Of a stretch of 37,234 bases of DNA, positions 1-8,508 are shown one piece after another; within the stretch, counting starts at the first letter, position 1, and each line of letters begins with the position of its first letter. Location: positions 1-37,234 of the forward strand of contig JAJYFM010000016.1 of assembly GCA_021790895.1 (NCBI GenBank). The letters are read 5' to 3'. This stretch comes from a bacterium (GTDB taxonomy: Bacteria > Vulcanimicrobiota > Vulcanimicrobiia > Vulcanimicrobiales > Vulcanimicrobiaceae). The notes under the pieces are model-generated. The model did not search any database. It worked only from the letters and a program-made list of their open reading frames with translations, and was not told where the DNA came from. The position numbers and the translations under genes are program-made.

Positions 1-91
1 GCTCGCCATCGCGCAGCACGCCGCCGAGCCCCGCGAAGACCTCGCGCGCCCCGTAGCGACACTCGAGCCCCTCGAAGCGCAGCAGTTCCAT
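1..91 (-). CDS. ABC-type ATPase, N-terminal fragment
   Basis: The first 30 codons of a minus-strand gene that runs off the left edge. The translated start (MELLRFEGL, then CRYGAREVF, then GLGGVLRDGE) has the layout of the beginning of an ABC nucleotide-binding domain: a beta strand, an A-loop aromatic (Tyr in RYG) and the strand that leads to Walker A after GE. The phrase YG-x-R-x-VF-x-GL is common in ABC-F type ATPases, which act on ribosomes, but an ordinary transporter ATPase is equally possible. The Walker A itself lies outside the window. The ATG at 89-91 is the first start in this frame; no convincing Shine-Dalgarno is visible. Its divergent neighbour is the 2-oxoglutarate dehydrogenase gene. 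Confidence 0.5.
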   Translation of the reverse strand, partial: MELLRFEGLECRYGAREVFAGLGGVLRDGE

Positions 92-261
92 CGCCCCGCC
101 GTTGCGCGGGAACGGGCGAGCGTTCCTTCGCGCCCCTCCCCGTGGCTTGGGTCGTAGGTTTCCTCGCCGGAGAGAGATAGAATCGAGGGGTTCGCCCGGC
201 GCGGGCCCGTATAACTACGGTTCATAGTTTCATCACGCAGGAAAGACGGAGAATCGACAAA
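92..261. promoter_or_regulatory. Divergent intergenic region upstream of kgd
   Basis: 170 bases between two divergent genes. On the plus strand TATAAC at 210-215 could be a -10 element for kgd, but no -35 hexamer sits at 16-18 bases from it. GGAGA at 248-252 lies nine bases before the GTG at 262 and serves as the ribosome binding site. No clear operator, riboswitch or ORF was seen here. Confidence 0.3.
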
Positions 262-3200
262 GTGGCAGACACCCTGGTGCAGGTGACCCTCCCGGAGATG
301 GGCGAGTCGGTCGCCGAGGGTTCCATCGTCGAGTGGCGCAAGCGCGTCGGCGAGTATATCGCGCAGGGCGAGCCGCTCGTGGACGTCACCACCGATAAGG
401 TGGACGTCGAGGTTCCGGCGCCTGCCTCCGGCGTCATCGCGAGCCTGCACGCCGACGAGGGGCAGAGCATCGCCGTCGGCGCGCTGCTCGCCGAGATCGA
501 TACCTCTGCGAAGGCCGCAGCGGGTAACGGCGCAACGAACGGCGCCGCCAAGGCCGCCGCGCCTGCAGCCCCCGCCGGCCCACCGAAGATTCTCGACGTC
601 ACGCTTCCCGAGATGGGCGAATCGGTCACCGAGGGCTCGGTTGTCGAGGTGCGCGTGAAGGTCGGCGATGCTGTCGCCGCAGGTGACCCGCTCGTCGATG
701 TTACGACCGACAAAGTCGATGTCGAAGTTCCCGCTCCCGCCGCCGGAGTCGTTACCGAAATTCTCGTCGCCGAGGGGCAGACGCTCGCCGTCGGCGCGGT
801 GCTGTTGCGACTCGACGAAAATGCCGCCGTCGCGACGACGCCGACGAAATCCGCGCCGGCTGCAAAACCCGCCGCACCCGCGGCGCCTGCCCCGACGCGT
901 AGCGGCGCGCTCACGGCTTCGCACCAAGCGCAGCGTATCGCGCGAAAACTCGAACTCGATCTGCACTCCGTTCCCGGCACCGGCCCCGACGGTATGGTGC
1001 TGCGCGGCGATATCGCCTCGGCACTTCGCAGCGGAAGTGCGCGCCCAGCGGCCGCCGCAAAAGGCGCGCAGTTGCCGCCGATCTCCGCCGATGTGAAGCG
1101 CACGCCGTTACAAGGGCCGGCTGCAGCGCTCGTCGGCTACATGGAGCAGAGCCTCAGCATTCCCACCGCGACATCCTTCCGCACGCTCGGTGTCGACGTG
1201 CTCGACGCGCGTCGACGCGAACTGAATGCCGCGATAAAAGCGGCAAAACGCAGCGAGAAGATTTCGTTCACGCACCTCATCGCTTTTGCGATCGTGCAAG
1301 CAGCGAGCGAGATGCCGTTCGTCACCTTCAGTTTCCGCACCGAGAACGGCAAGCCGACGCGCATCGAACCCGGCGTGCACCTTGGGCTCGCCGTCGATAG
1401 CGAACGGAAAGACGGCACGCGTTTCCTCGTGGTGCCGGTCATCAAGAACGCCGACAAACTCGACTTTGCCGGCTTTGTCGCCGCGTACGATGCGCTGGTC
1501 GCGAAAGCGCGCGAGAATAAGCTCGTCGCCGACGATCTGACCGGTGCGAGCCTCACGCTCACGAATCCCGGCGGCATCGGCACCGTTGCGTCGATTCCGC
1601 GTCTCATGGCAGGGCAGGGTTCGATTCTCGCAACCGGCGCGATCGGCTACCCCGCCGGCTTCGCCAACGTCGACGAAACGACGCTGCGTAGCCTCGGCAT
1701 CGGCAAAGTGATGCAGATGACGAACACCTACGATCATCGCGTCATTCAAGGCGCGCAGTCGGGTGAGTTCTTGCGCCGCATCGATCGTTTGCTGCAAGGC
1801 GAGAGCGAATTCTACGAACGCGCGTTTTCGACGCTTTCGCTCATTGCGGGCCCCGCACCGCAACTCGGCGCGAAGGCACCGGTGCCAATCGCAAGCGCGT
1901 CTTCCGGCGCGCCGTCGGATGAAATGATGCGCGGCGTCGCAGCGGCGGCGGCGATCGTTGCGGCCTACCGCACGCACGGCCACCTCGCTGCGAACCTCGA
2001 TCCGCTCGGCTCGACCCCGCCGGGCGACGAATCGCTCGATCCGGCGACCTACGGGCTGACGCACGCGATGCAAAGCGCGATTCCCGCAAGCGTGTTGCGC
2101 GTGAAAGTGCCGGGGAACACGCTCGCCGAGGTGCTTCCGCATCTGCGCGAGACCTACAGTTCGTCGCTCGCCTACGAATTCGAACATATCTCCAACCGCG
2201 AACAGCGGCGGTGGATGCGCGACGCGATCGAGACCGGTTCGCATCGCACGCCGCTCTCGCGCGAGCACCAGCAGCGTTTGCTGGAACGTCTGACGCGCGG
2301 CGAAACCTTCGAACGTTACCTCCGCAAGACGTATCTCGGGCAGAAGACGTTCTCGGGCGAAGGGCTCGATGCGATGGTGCCGATGCTCGAAGAGATGCTC
2401 GAGCGCTTCGCAGCCGAGGGTGTTGGGAATGCCGTCATCGGTATGGCGCATCGCGGTCGCCTCAACGTTATCGCGCATGTCGTCAACCTTCCCTACGATG
2501 AATTGCTCGGCGAGTTCGAAGCGGCGCATGAACGCGGTGAAGTCGGCGACGACGATGTGACCGGCGATGTGAAGTATCACCAAGGTGCGACCGGCACCTA
2601 TCGCGCGCACGACGGTCGCGAAATTACGGTGACGCTCGCGCACAATCCGAGCCACCTCGAAGCGGTCGATCCGGTCGTCGAAGGCTCGGCGCGCGCGCTG
2701 CAGAGCGATCACGCTGCGGGCGAGCCGGTTCGCGACGGTAACCGCGCGGTGCCGATCCTCATTCACGGCGATGCCGCGTTCACCGGCCAAGGGATCATCT
2801 CGGAGGTTTTCAACCTCCAGTCGCTTGCCGGCTATACCACCGACGGAAGCCTCCATATTATTGCGAATAACCAGGTCGGTTTCACCACCGATCCGCACGA
2901 CGACCGTTCGACGCGCTATGCTTCGGATCTCGCCAAGGGCTTCGACGTTCCGATCGTTCACGTCAATGCCGACGATGTCGATGCGTGCATCGACGCGGTG
3001 CGCCTGGCGGTCGATTTCCGACGCCAGTTCCAACGCGACGTCATCATCGATCTTATCGGATATCGCCGCTTCGGCCATAACGAACAAGACGAGCCGGCGT
3101 ACACGCAGCCGTTACTTTACGAAAAAATCAAGACGCATCCCACCGCGCGCGAACTATTCGCCAACAAGCTCGTCGCGCAGGGAATCATCACCGCCGAACG

Positions 3201-4488
3201 CGCGAACGAAATGATCGAGCAGGCGACGAAGGCACTCCAGAGCGCGAACGCGCGCGTGAAAGCCGACGGCGGCAAGAGTCTGATCGAAAAAATCGGGCAA
3301 GCGACGCCGATCGAAACGGCGACGTTGCAGCCGATCGACCGCAAAAAATTACTCGCCTGGAGCGAAGATGCAGTCCGCGTCCCGGCCGATTTCACCGTCA
3401 ACAAGAAACTCATTGCGCAGTTCCAACGCCGTCGTGCGCTCATCGCCGAGAAGGGACTCGTCGACTGGGGCATGGCCGAGGCGCTGGCTTTTGCGTCGTT
3501 GGTTACCTCCGGTGTGCCGATCCGCATAACCGGACAAGATACCGGGCGCGGCACGTTTAGCCACCGTCACGCGGTGTTGCACGATGTCGCGACCAACGCA
3601 TCGTTCGTTCCGCTCGCGCATCTCGCCGATGCGAAGGCCTCGTTCGAGATTCACAATAGTCCGCTTTCGGAGTATGCGTGTCTCGGATTCGAATACGGAT
3701 ACGCAGTGACGCTTCCGAAGGCACTGGTGCTTTGGGAAGCGCAGTTCGGCGACTTCGTCAACGGCGCAGAGATCATTATCGATCAATTCATCGCCGCCGG
3801 TCAGGCGAAGTGGGGGCAGACCTCGCGTCTCACGATGTTGTTACCGCACGGGTACGAAGGCATGGGGCCGGAACACTCAAGCGCGCGTTTGGAACGCTTC
3901 TTGCAACTCGCAGCCGAAGGCAATCTGCGCGTCGCATACCCATCGACAGCCGGAAATTATTTCCACTTGTTACGCATGCAGGCGGGCTCGCCGAATCCGG
4001 TGCCGTTAGTGGTGATGACACCGAAATCGTTGCTGCGTTTGGAAAGCGCTTACGGCGATATCAACCAGATGGCAACCGGTTCGTTCCAACCGGTGATCGA
4101 CGATCCCAGCGTTACCGACAAATCGAAGATCGAACGGATCGTGCTTTGCACCGGGAAGATCTATCACGATCTCGTTGCGGCGCCGCAGTATGCAGCGCGC
4201 AGCAAGACGGCGATCGTGCGGATCGAGTTGCTCTCGCCGATGCCGGGTGCAGAGATGAACGCATTGCTCGCGACCTATCCGAATCTCAAGCGGTTGGTCT
4301 GGGTGCAAGAGGAGCCGAAGAACATGGGCGCGCGTGCGTACGTACGACGTCGTTTGCTCGAACGACTCGAACGCCCGCTCGAGATCGATTACGTCGGTCG
4401 GCCCTACCGCGCGAGCCCGTCGGAAGGCTATCCCGGCGCGCACGCCGTCGAACAAGAACGCGTTATCGCCGAGGCGTTACAAGGGTAG
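262..4488 (+). CDS. kgd: Fused E2-E1 2-oxoglutarate dehydrogenase with two lipoyl domains
   Basis: Single 1408-residue protein predicted to combine dihydrolipoyl succinyltransferase (E2) and thiamine-dependent 2-oxoglutarate dehydrogenase (E1), for oxidative decarboxylation of 2-oxoglutarate in the TCA cycle. Domains in order: lipoyl domain 1 (about 5-80, lipoyl Lys46 in TDKVD), lipoyl domain 2 (about 110-185, Lys151), a peripheral-subunit-binding domain (about 216-255), the acyltransferase core (about 275-525, active-site His492 in DHRVIQG), then E1. E1 shows HRGRLN at 730-735, a thiamine-diphosphate motif from GDAAFTGQG (836-844) to NN (869-870), and a C-terminal transketolase-like part. 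The HRxIQG variant is that of actinobacterial Kgd/OdhA, but those proteins are about 1230 residues and lack lipoyl domains. The GTG start at 262 follows GGAGA by nine bases. An E3 lipoamide dehydrogenase must be supplied from elsewhere. Confidence 0.93.
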   Translation: MADTLVQVTLPEMGESVAEGSIVEWRKRVGEYIAQGEPLVDVTTDKVDVEVPAPASGVIASLHADEGQSIAVGALLAEIDTSAKAAAGNGATNGAAKAAAPAAPAGPPKILDVTLPEMGESVTEGSVVEVRVKVGDAVAAGDPLVDVTTDKVDVEVPAPAAGVVTEILVAEGQTLAVGAVLLRLDENAAVATTPTKSAPAAKPAAPAAPAPTRSGALTASHQAQRIARKLELDLHSVPGTGPDGMVLRGDIASALRSGSARPAAAAKGAQLPPISADVKRTPLQGPAAALVGYMEQSLSIPTATSFRTLGVDVLDARRRELNAAIKAAKRSEKISFTHLIAFAIVQAASEMPFVTFSFRTENGKPTRIEPGVHLGLAVDSERKDGTRFLVVPVIKNADKLDFAGFVAAYDALVAKARENKLVADDLTGASLTLTNPGGIGTVASIPRLMAGQGSILATGAIGYPAGFANVDETTLRSLGIGKVMQMTNTYDHRVIQGAQSGEFLRRIDRLLQGESEFYERAFSTLSLIAGPAPQLGAKAPVPIASASSGAPSDEMMRGVAAAAAIVAAYRTHGHLAANLDPLGSTPPGDESLDPATYGLTHAMQSAIPASVLRVKVPGNTLAEVLPHLRETYSSSLAYEFEHISNREQRRWMRDAIETGSHRTPLSREHQQRLLERLTRGETFERYLRKTYLGQKTFSGEGLDAMVPMLEEMLERFAAEGVGNAVIGMAHRGRLNVIAHVVNLPYDELLGEFEAAHERGEVGDDDVTGDVKYHQGATGTYRAHDGREITVTLAHNPSHLEAVDPVVEGSARALQSDHAAGEPVRDGNRAVPILIHGDAAFTGQGIISEVFNLQSLAGYTTDGSLHIIANNQVGFTTDPHDDRSTRYASDLAKGFDVPIVHVNADDVDACIDAVRLAVDFRRQFQRDVIIDLIGYRRFGHNEQDEPAYTQPLLYEKIKTHPTARELFANKLVAQGIITAERANEMIEQATKALQSANARVKADGGKSLIEKIGQATPIETATLQPIDRKKLLAWSEDAVRVPADFTVNKKLIAQFQRRRALIAEKGLVDWGMAEALAFASLVTSGVPIRITGQDTGRGTFSHRHAVLHDVATNASFVPLAHLADAKASFEIHNSPLSEYACLGFEYGYAVTLPKALVLWEAQFGDFVNGAEIIIDQFIAAGQAKWGQTSRLTMLLPHGYEGMGPEHSSARLERFLQLAAEGNLRVAYPSTAGNYFHLLRMQAGSPNPVPLVVMTPKSLLRLESAYGDINQMATGSFQPVIDDPSVTDKSKIERIVLCTGKIYHDLVAAPQYAARSKTAIVRIELLSPMPGAEMNALLATYPNLKRLVWVQEEPKNMGARAYVRRRLLERLERPLEIDYVGRPYRASPSEGYPGAHAVEQERVIAEALQG

Positions 4489-4496
4489 CGGATCGT

Positions 4497-5228
4497 TTAG
4501 AGGTTCGCGAGCCGGCCGCCGTCGACGACCAACGTCGTGCCGTTGACGAACGCCGCGTCGCTCGAAGCGAGGAAGCAAATCGCTTCGGCGAGATCCTCGG
4601 GCTTTCCGATCGCCCCGGTAACTTTTTCTGCGCCGCTCTTGACGTTGGGGTTGTTCCAAAGCATCGGGGTATCGACCGCTCCCGGCGCAACGGCGTTCAC
4701 GCGGATTTTGCGTGCGGTCAATTCGATGCTCAACCCGCGTGTGAATGCCTCGATGGCGCCCTTGGAAGAAGCGTAAGGCACTACGTTGGGCGTTGTCGCA
4801 TGCGCGTGGACCGAACTTAAATTCACGATCGCACCGCCGTCGTTCATGTGCGGAACGCCGTATTTACAGAAATAAAAGACCGATCCCAAGTTCGTCGTGA
4901 TGACGTGAAAGAAGTCGGCCTCCGCAATGTCGACGATCGGCGTGAACGTCATCATTGCCGCATCGTTGACGATCGCATCGATCGGCCCATAGGTCGCGAC
5001 GGTTTTGGCGATGACGGCTTGCACTTGCTCTGAGTTGCCGACATCGACGGCAACCGCAAGCGCCGTGCCTCCCGCCGCAACGATTTCATCAACGGTCTTT
5101 TGCGCCGCTTCGACGTGCAAGTCGGCGACCACGACGCTTGCGCCCTCGCGCGCGAATTGCAAGCAAGCGGCCATTCCTATTCCCGATCCGCCGCCGGTGA
5201 CGATACAGGTCTTCTTCGTAAATCTCAT
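4497..5228 (-). CDS. SDR-family oxidoreductase
   Basis: Classical short-chain dehydrogenase/reductase of 243 residues, NAD(P)-dependent and cytoplasmic; substrate not predictable. The N-terminus has the cofactor motif TGGGSGIG, followed by an acidic ADLH at the end of beta 2, which favours NAD over NADP. The catalytic Ser is in NLSSVHA and the YxxxK pair is in YASSKG. The usual NNAG motif reads NDAA, a mild departure. The C-terminal VNAVAPGAVDTPM is typical of the family. The ATG at 5226-5228 is preferred because the TGGGSGIG strand begins about ten residues later, as usual; longer readings would overlap the divergent glycosidase. It converges on kgd with an eight-base gap and is divergent from the glycosidase gene. 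Confidence 0.85.
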   Translation of the reverse strand: MRFTKKTCIVTGGGSGIGMAACLQFAREGASVVVADLHVEAAQKTVDEIVAAGGTALAVAVDVGNSEQVQAVIAKTVATYGPIDAIVNDAAMMTFTPIVDIAEADFFHVITTNLGSVFYFCKYGVPHMNDGGAIVNLSSVHAHATTPNVVPYASSKGAIEAFTRGLSIELTARKIRVNAVAPGAVDTPMLWNNPNVKSGAEKVTGAIGKPEDLAEAICFLASSDAAFVNGTTLVVDGGRLANL

Positions 5229-5302
5229 CCCAAGCGCTTCGGCCCGAGGCGGCGCGGCGCCTATGGCGGCGGAGCTCTCGACGCGGCGGCGAAGGTTCGC
5301 GC

Positions 5303-7432
5303 ATGAGCGAGAGTATGCGCTTCGGCGTCGCAACGGCGGATCACCAGTGCGAGGCCTACGACGGCAACGACGATATTCGCGATCTCTGGGAGCGCTCGCG
5401 AGGAATTACCGAACGTGGACAGGCGACGGATTTTTGGAATCGCTATCGCGAAGATATCGATCTCGCGAAGGGTCTTGGCTGTACGATCTTTCGGCTCTCG
5501 CTTTCGTGGGCGCGTCTAGAGCCCGAGCCGGGGCGCTGGAGCGACGACGTCTTTGCCCATTACCGCGAGTTGCTGGAGTATTTACGCGCAGCCGGCATGC
5601 AGACGGTCGTTACCTTGCTCCACAACACCTGGCCGTTGCACGTGCAAGCCGCCGGTGGCGGCGCCGGGCTGCTCGACCAAGACTTCCCCAATCGGATGGC
5701 CGGATATGCGAGCGAGGTCGCGCGAAGGCTCGGCGATCTCATCGATGACTACGTCACGCTCAACGAACCCAATCAGCTCGTCTATGGGTTCATCAAAGGT
5801 TTCTGGATGCGCGCGTATCCGATGCCGCCGGGGCAAGCACCGGCGACGATTCCCGAAGAGCAGATGGACGCGGTTCTGCATCTCATTCCCAACCTTTTAC
5901 TCGCGCATGCTCGTTCGCGCGCAGCGATTCGCTCGATCGTACCGACTGCGAGAGTCGGTGCAAACCCGTTAGTTCTCGGACTCCCGCGCTGGGTACAACA
6001 AATCGTCGATCGCACCGCGACGCACGCGAAATCTCCCGAACAACTGCGCAAACAGGCCTCGCGGATCGCGCAGCTGGGACTCGTGGAAAACGGTCGCGTC
6101 GATTGTTCGGTCGCGCAGATCGCTATCACGCACGCGCGGATGGAGCAGGTGTTGTTCTCCGAGCCGTACTTCCTAACGCACGCTGCGGTGCTTCATGCAG
6201 CAGATCGAACGATCCCCGCATCGCGTTCCGGGTGGAAAGCGACCATCGGAGTGGTGCAGAGCTCGGAAGCGTCAGAGAGCGTCGGCGCGCGCTTCCCCGA
6301 CGCGACGGTGTTGTACTATCCGGATATCGCCGCCGCCGTCGCAGCGCTCGGTTCGGGAAATATCGAATGTCTCTATAGCGACGAGGCCCTCATTGCGCCG
6401 TATGCGTCGGAGGGACGAACGCTGACGAGATTACAGGGATATACGCGGCACTACGCCGTTGCCGTCCCCCCGGGGCATCACGCGTTGCTCGACGCTATCG
6501 ACCGTGCAATCGAGAAACTGCGCGCGCAAAACACGGCGATGCCGCATGGGCACGGGCGCGCGACGTTACATCACGTCGGACGGAAGTCGGTTCTTGCGCC
6601 GCCCGACCCCGAGCGTGAAATCGGTGCTTCAGTCCTGCAGATACGCAAGCGTGGGCGGATGCGCATCGGTATCCATCCCGGCGTTCCCGGGCTCTGCGAA
6701 GCCGATGGGCGCGGTGGGTATCGCGGGCTCGAAGTCGATCTCGCGCGCGCGATTGCAAGCGAGGTGCTTCAGAGCGAAAATCCGCGCATCGAACTCGTTC
6801 CTCTTCGGCAAACCGAGCGAATCACCGCGACGCGGTCGTGGCTACAAATTTTCGATAAATGGCGGCGGACGCTCGCGATGTTCGGCACGCTGGTCGGGAC
6901 GAACTGGTGGAATCTTGCGATGCTCGGAAAACTACCGGAGTTTCTCTGCCCGCGCGAATGCGTTGGGACGCTCGATTTCGTCGGTCTCGATTATTATTGG
7001 GGCGTCCCGTCGATTTGGCCCGGCGAGTTGCAGCGGCTCGGCGCAGCGGCAGAATGCCGCTACGCGCAGGCGCCCGTATGGCCGGGCGAACTCGAGCGCA
7101 TCTTACGCCAGGCGCACGAACAGTTTCCCGATAAGCCGATCATCGTTATAGAGAACGGCTGTGTTACCAGTGCCGATGGCTTTTCGCGCGCTGCATATTT
7201 AGAAGCGCATGTTGCCGAGGTCGATCGCGCCATTGCAGCGGGCGTACCGGTCGAAGCGTATCTCTGTTGGAGCATTACCTCGAATCGCGAGTGGGGATTA
7301 CCCTTTGATGACAACAGCGACTTTGGGCTCTACCACATCGACCTCGATAACGATCCTACGCTCAAACGGATACCCACCGAGGCGAGCGCCCGTTACGCTG
7401 AAATCATCGCGCAACATCGCGCACCGAGGTAA
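5303..7432 (+). CDS. GH1 glycosidase with an inserted, circularly permuted SBP3-like domain
   Basis: A 709-residue protein, about 250 longer than ordinary family 1 beta-glycosidases. Residues 1-250 are the first half of a GH1 barrel, with the acid/base Glu155 in TLNEP. Residues 510-709 are the second half, with DFVGLDYY at 558-565 and the nucleophile Glu617 in VIENG. Both catalytic residues are present, so a retaining beta-glycosidase is expected. The intervening segment resembles a family 3 solute-binding protein and is annotated separately. There is no signal peptide or membrane segment, so it should be cytoplasmic. ATG at 5303 follows GAAGG at 5291-5295; an in-frame ATG four codons later is possible. 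The gene is divergent from the SDR gene and overlaps the convergent LOG gene by 29 bases. The frame is open throughout, so this is not two genes. The sugar substrate is unknown. Confidence 0.9.
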   Translation: MSESMRFGVATADHQCEAYDGNDDIRDLWERSRGITERGQATDFWNRYREDIDLAKGLGCTIFRLSLSWARLEPEPGRWSDDVFAHYRELLEYLRAAGMQTVVTLLHNTWPLHVQAAGGGAGLLDQDFPNRMAGYASEVARRLGDLIDDYVTLNEPNQLVYGFIKGFWMRAYPMPPGQAPATIPEEQMDAVLHLIPNLLLAHARSRAAIRSIVPTARVGANPLVLGLPRWVQQIVDRTATHAKSPEQLRKQASRIAQLGLVENGRVDCSVAQIAITHARMEQVLFSEPYFLTHAAVLHAADRTIPASRSGWKATIGVVQSSEASESVGARFPDATVLYYPDIAAAVAALGSGNIECLYSDEALIAPYASEGRTLTRLQGYTRHYAVAVPPGHHALLDAIDRAIEKLRAQNTAMPHGHGRATLHHVGRKSVLAPPDPEREIGASVLQIRKRGRMRIGIHPGVPGLCEADGRGGYRGLEVDLARAIASEVLQSENPRIELVPLRQTERITATRSWLQIFDKWRRTLAMFGTLVGTNWWNLAMLGKLPEFLCPRECVGTLDFVGLDYYWGVPSIWPGELQRLGAAAECRYAQAPVWPGELERILRQAHEQFPDKPIIVIENGCVTSADGFSRAAYLEAHVAEVDRAIAAGVPVEAYLCWSITSNREWGLPFDDNSDFGLYHIDLDNDPTLKRIPTEASARYAEIIAQHRAPR
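6056..6829 (+). other. Permuted SBP3-like sensor insert (residues 252-509)
   Basis: Residues 252-408 align by eye with the middle and end of amino-acid-binding periplasmic proteins: NGRVDCSVAQIAIT, Arg279, the FSEPYF phrase (285-290), a second lobe beginning IGVVQSSE (316-322), Asp360 in YSDEAL, and a C-terminal helix ending about 408. Residues 409-449 look like a linker. Residues 450-508 match the normal N-terminus of such proteins: RIGIHPGVPG, then GLEVDLARAIASEV, which fits the family 3 signature, then VPLRQTERI. In a normal family member, ERI runs directly into the segment found here at 255-267 (RIAQLGLVENGRVD). The order is therefore a circular permutation cut in that helix and closed by the linker. 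Arg279 and Asp360 occupy the positions that in HisJ-type proteins bind the ligand alpha-carboxylate and alpha-amino groups. This is pattern recognition without a computed alignment. Confidence 0.8.
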
Positions 7433-7976
7433 GCGCTTCGGCCATGGCCGGATCCGAAAGCACATCGGCGAGCGATCGCGCCAACCGAACGCGGTTATAA
7501 CTCTCGATCGTCAGAAGATCGTCATCGAGCATGCGTTGGAGAAGCGCCATTAAGGGAGAAAAGAAGTCGCCGTTATCGAGCAAGGCGATCGGCTTTTTGT
7601 GATAGCCGAGTTGCTGCCAGGTCAGTGCTTCGAAGAGTTCGTCCATCGTACCGAAGCCGCCGGGAAGCGCGAGGAAGGCGTCGCTGAGATTTCCCATCAT
7701 CGCCTTGCGCTCGTGCATCGAGATAACGACATGGAGCGCCGTGAGGTTTTGGTGCGCGACCTCCGCGCGTTCGAGCGCATGGGGAATGATGCCGATGACC
7801 TCGCCGCCGGCCTCAAGGGCCGCGTCGGCGAGCGCGCCCATGAGCCCGACGCGCCCGCCGCCGTACACGATGCCGATACCGCGCTGGGCGAGCTCCGTTC
7901 CAACGCTGCGAGCGAGGGCAAGAAAGCTGTCGCCGCGTCCGGGACGCGATCCACAGAAGACGCATATTCGTTTCAT
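7404..7976 (-). CDS. LOG-family nucleoside 5'-monophosphate phosphoribohydrolase
   Basis: A 190-residue cytoplasmic protein of the TIGR00730/LOG family, often misnamed lysine decarboxylase. Characterised members cleave cytokinin riboside monophosphates or related nucleotides to free base and ribose 5-phosphate. Both family signatures are present: YGGGRVGLMG at 38-47 and PGGFGTMDE at 105-113, the latter holding the catalytic Glu113. The N-terminal CVFCGSRPG is typical. The ATG at 7974-7976 gives the usual family start (MKRICVFCGS); an upstream extension is arginine-rich and unlike the family. Its 3' end overlaps the glycosidase gene by 29 bases, tail to tail. The physiological substrate in this organism is unknown. 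Confidence 0.88.
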   Translation of the reverse strand: MKRICVFCGSRPGRGDSFLALARSVGTELAQRGIGIVYGGGRVGLMGALADAALEAGGEVIGIIPHALERAEVAHQNLTALHVVISMHERKAMMGNLSDAFLALPGGFGTMDELFEALTWQQLGYHKKPIALLDNGDFFSPLMALLQRMLDDDLLTIESYNRVRLARSLADVLSDPAMAEALTSVRDVAR

Positions 7977-8089
7977 GGCGGAACGACGATTTGTACGTGC
8001 ACGAACGCGGGGCCTGGAAAACGCGGGCAGGGCACCGTACATCGACGAAAAGCGGGAGCGATTGAGGGCTTTTTTGAAGCTTTCGCCCC

Positions 8090-8428
8090 GTGAGCGAGGA
8101 GAACCGGCGACTGGTCTATTCAAGCGAGGGCGGAGCGATCGACCCTCCAGCGACGAGGCGTCCCGGATCCGCGAAGCCCAAGACGGCACTTCTTCCCGAG
8201 GACGGCGTTATTCGCGTCGCACGCGAGCGGCGACGGGCGAGCAGTGTCAGCATTATATTTGGGGTCCCCGAATCGGAGCTTGTGACGACCGCGAAGGCGC
8301 TCAAGCACCTGTGCGGGAGCGGCGGAACGGCCAAGAACGGCGTCATCGAAATTCAGGGGGATCACCGCGAGCGCATCGTTGTTTGGTTCGCTGCCAGGGG
8401 AAAGCGCGCGAAACTCGCCGGGGGATGA
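8090..8428 (+). CDS. SUI1/YciH-family translation factor
   Basis: A 112-residue homologue of eukaryotic eIF1 and bacterial YciH. The C-terminal half carries the family fold: VSIIFGVPESEL, then LKHLCGSGGTAKNG with the basic loop that contacts the small ribosomal subunit, then EIQGDHRERI, ending near AKLAGG. E. coli YciH has been linked to initiation fidelity and stress-time translation inhibition; a similar role here is inferred. The first 45 residues are low-complexity and basic, as in relatives. The GTG at 8090 is the only start giving the full length; no good Shine-Dalgarno precedes it. Upstream, 113 bases separate it from the divergent LOG gene and contain nothing else I could recognise. 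Confidence 0.85.
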   Translation: MSEENRRLVYSSEGGAIDPPATRRPGSAKPKTALLPEDGVIRVARERRRASSVSIIFGVPESELVTTAKALKHLCGSGGTAKNGVIEIQGDHRERIVVWFAARGKRAKLAGG

Positions 8429-8508
8429 TCGAGCGCGGATCGTGCGTTTTGATAGGAAAATGATCGAACTCGGCCGCGATCCGTGAAACCTCGTTGAATC
8501 CCATTCTG

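Noticed and set aside
262-900. Duplicated lipoyl domain as a recent repeat or assembly error
   Set aside because: The two copies differ throughout at synonymous positions, and tandem lipoyl domains are normal in E2 proteins.
1108-3087. A 659-codon open frame on the minus strand inside the 2-oxoglutarate dehydrogenase gene
   Set aside because: It is antisense to a strongly recognised protein, its product is arginine-rich with no family resemblance, and long antisense frames are expected at this GC content.
3678-4820. A 380-codon plus-strand frame spanning the end of kgd and the SDR gene
   Set aside because: Overlaps two real genes in other frames and is almost entirely Arg/Asp/Ala composition.
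5303-7432. That the glycosidase/binding-protein chimera is an assembly or frameshift artefact
   Set aside because: One uninterrupted frame with uniform composition, both GH1 halves present with correct total length after removing the insert, and a sensible linker. A misassembly would be unlikely to rejoin the barrel in frame.
5303-7976. A cytokinin-release unit made of the glycosidase and the LOG enzyme
   Set aside because: Attractive since both enzyme types act on cytokinin conjugates in plants, but the genes are convergent, not an operon, and nothing else supports plant hormone metabolism.
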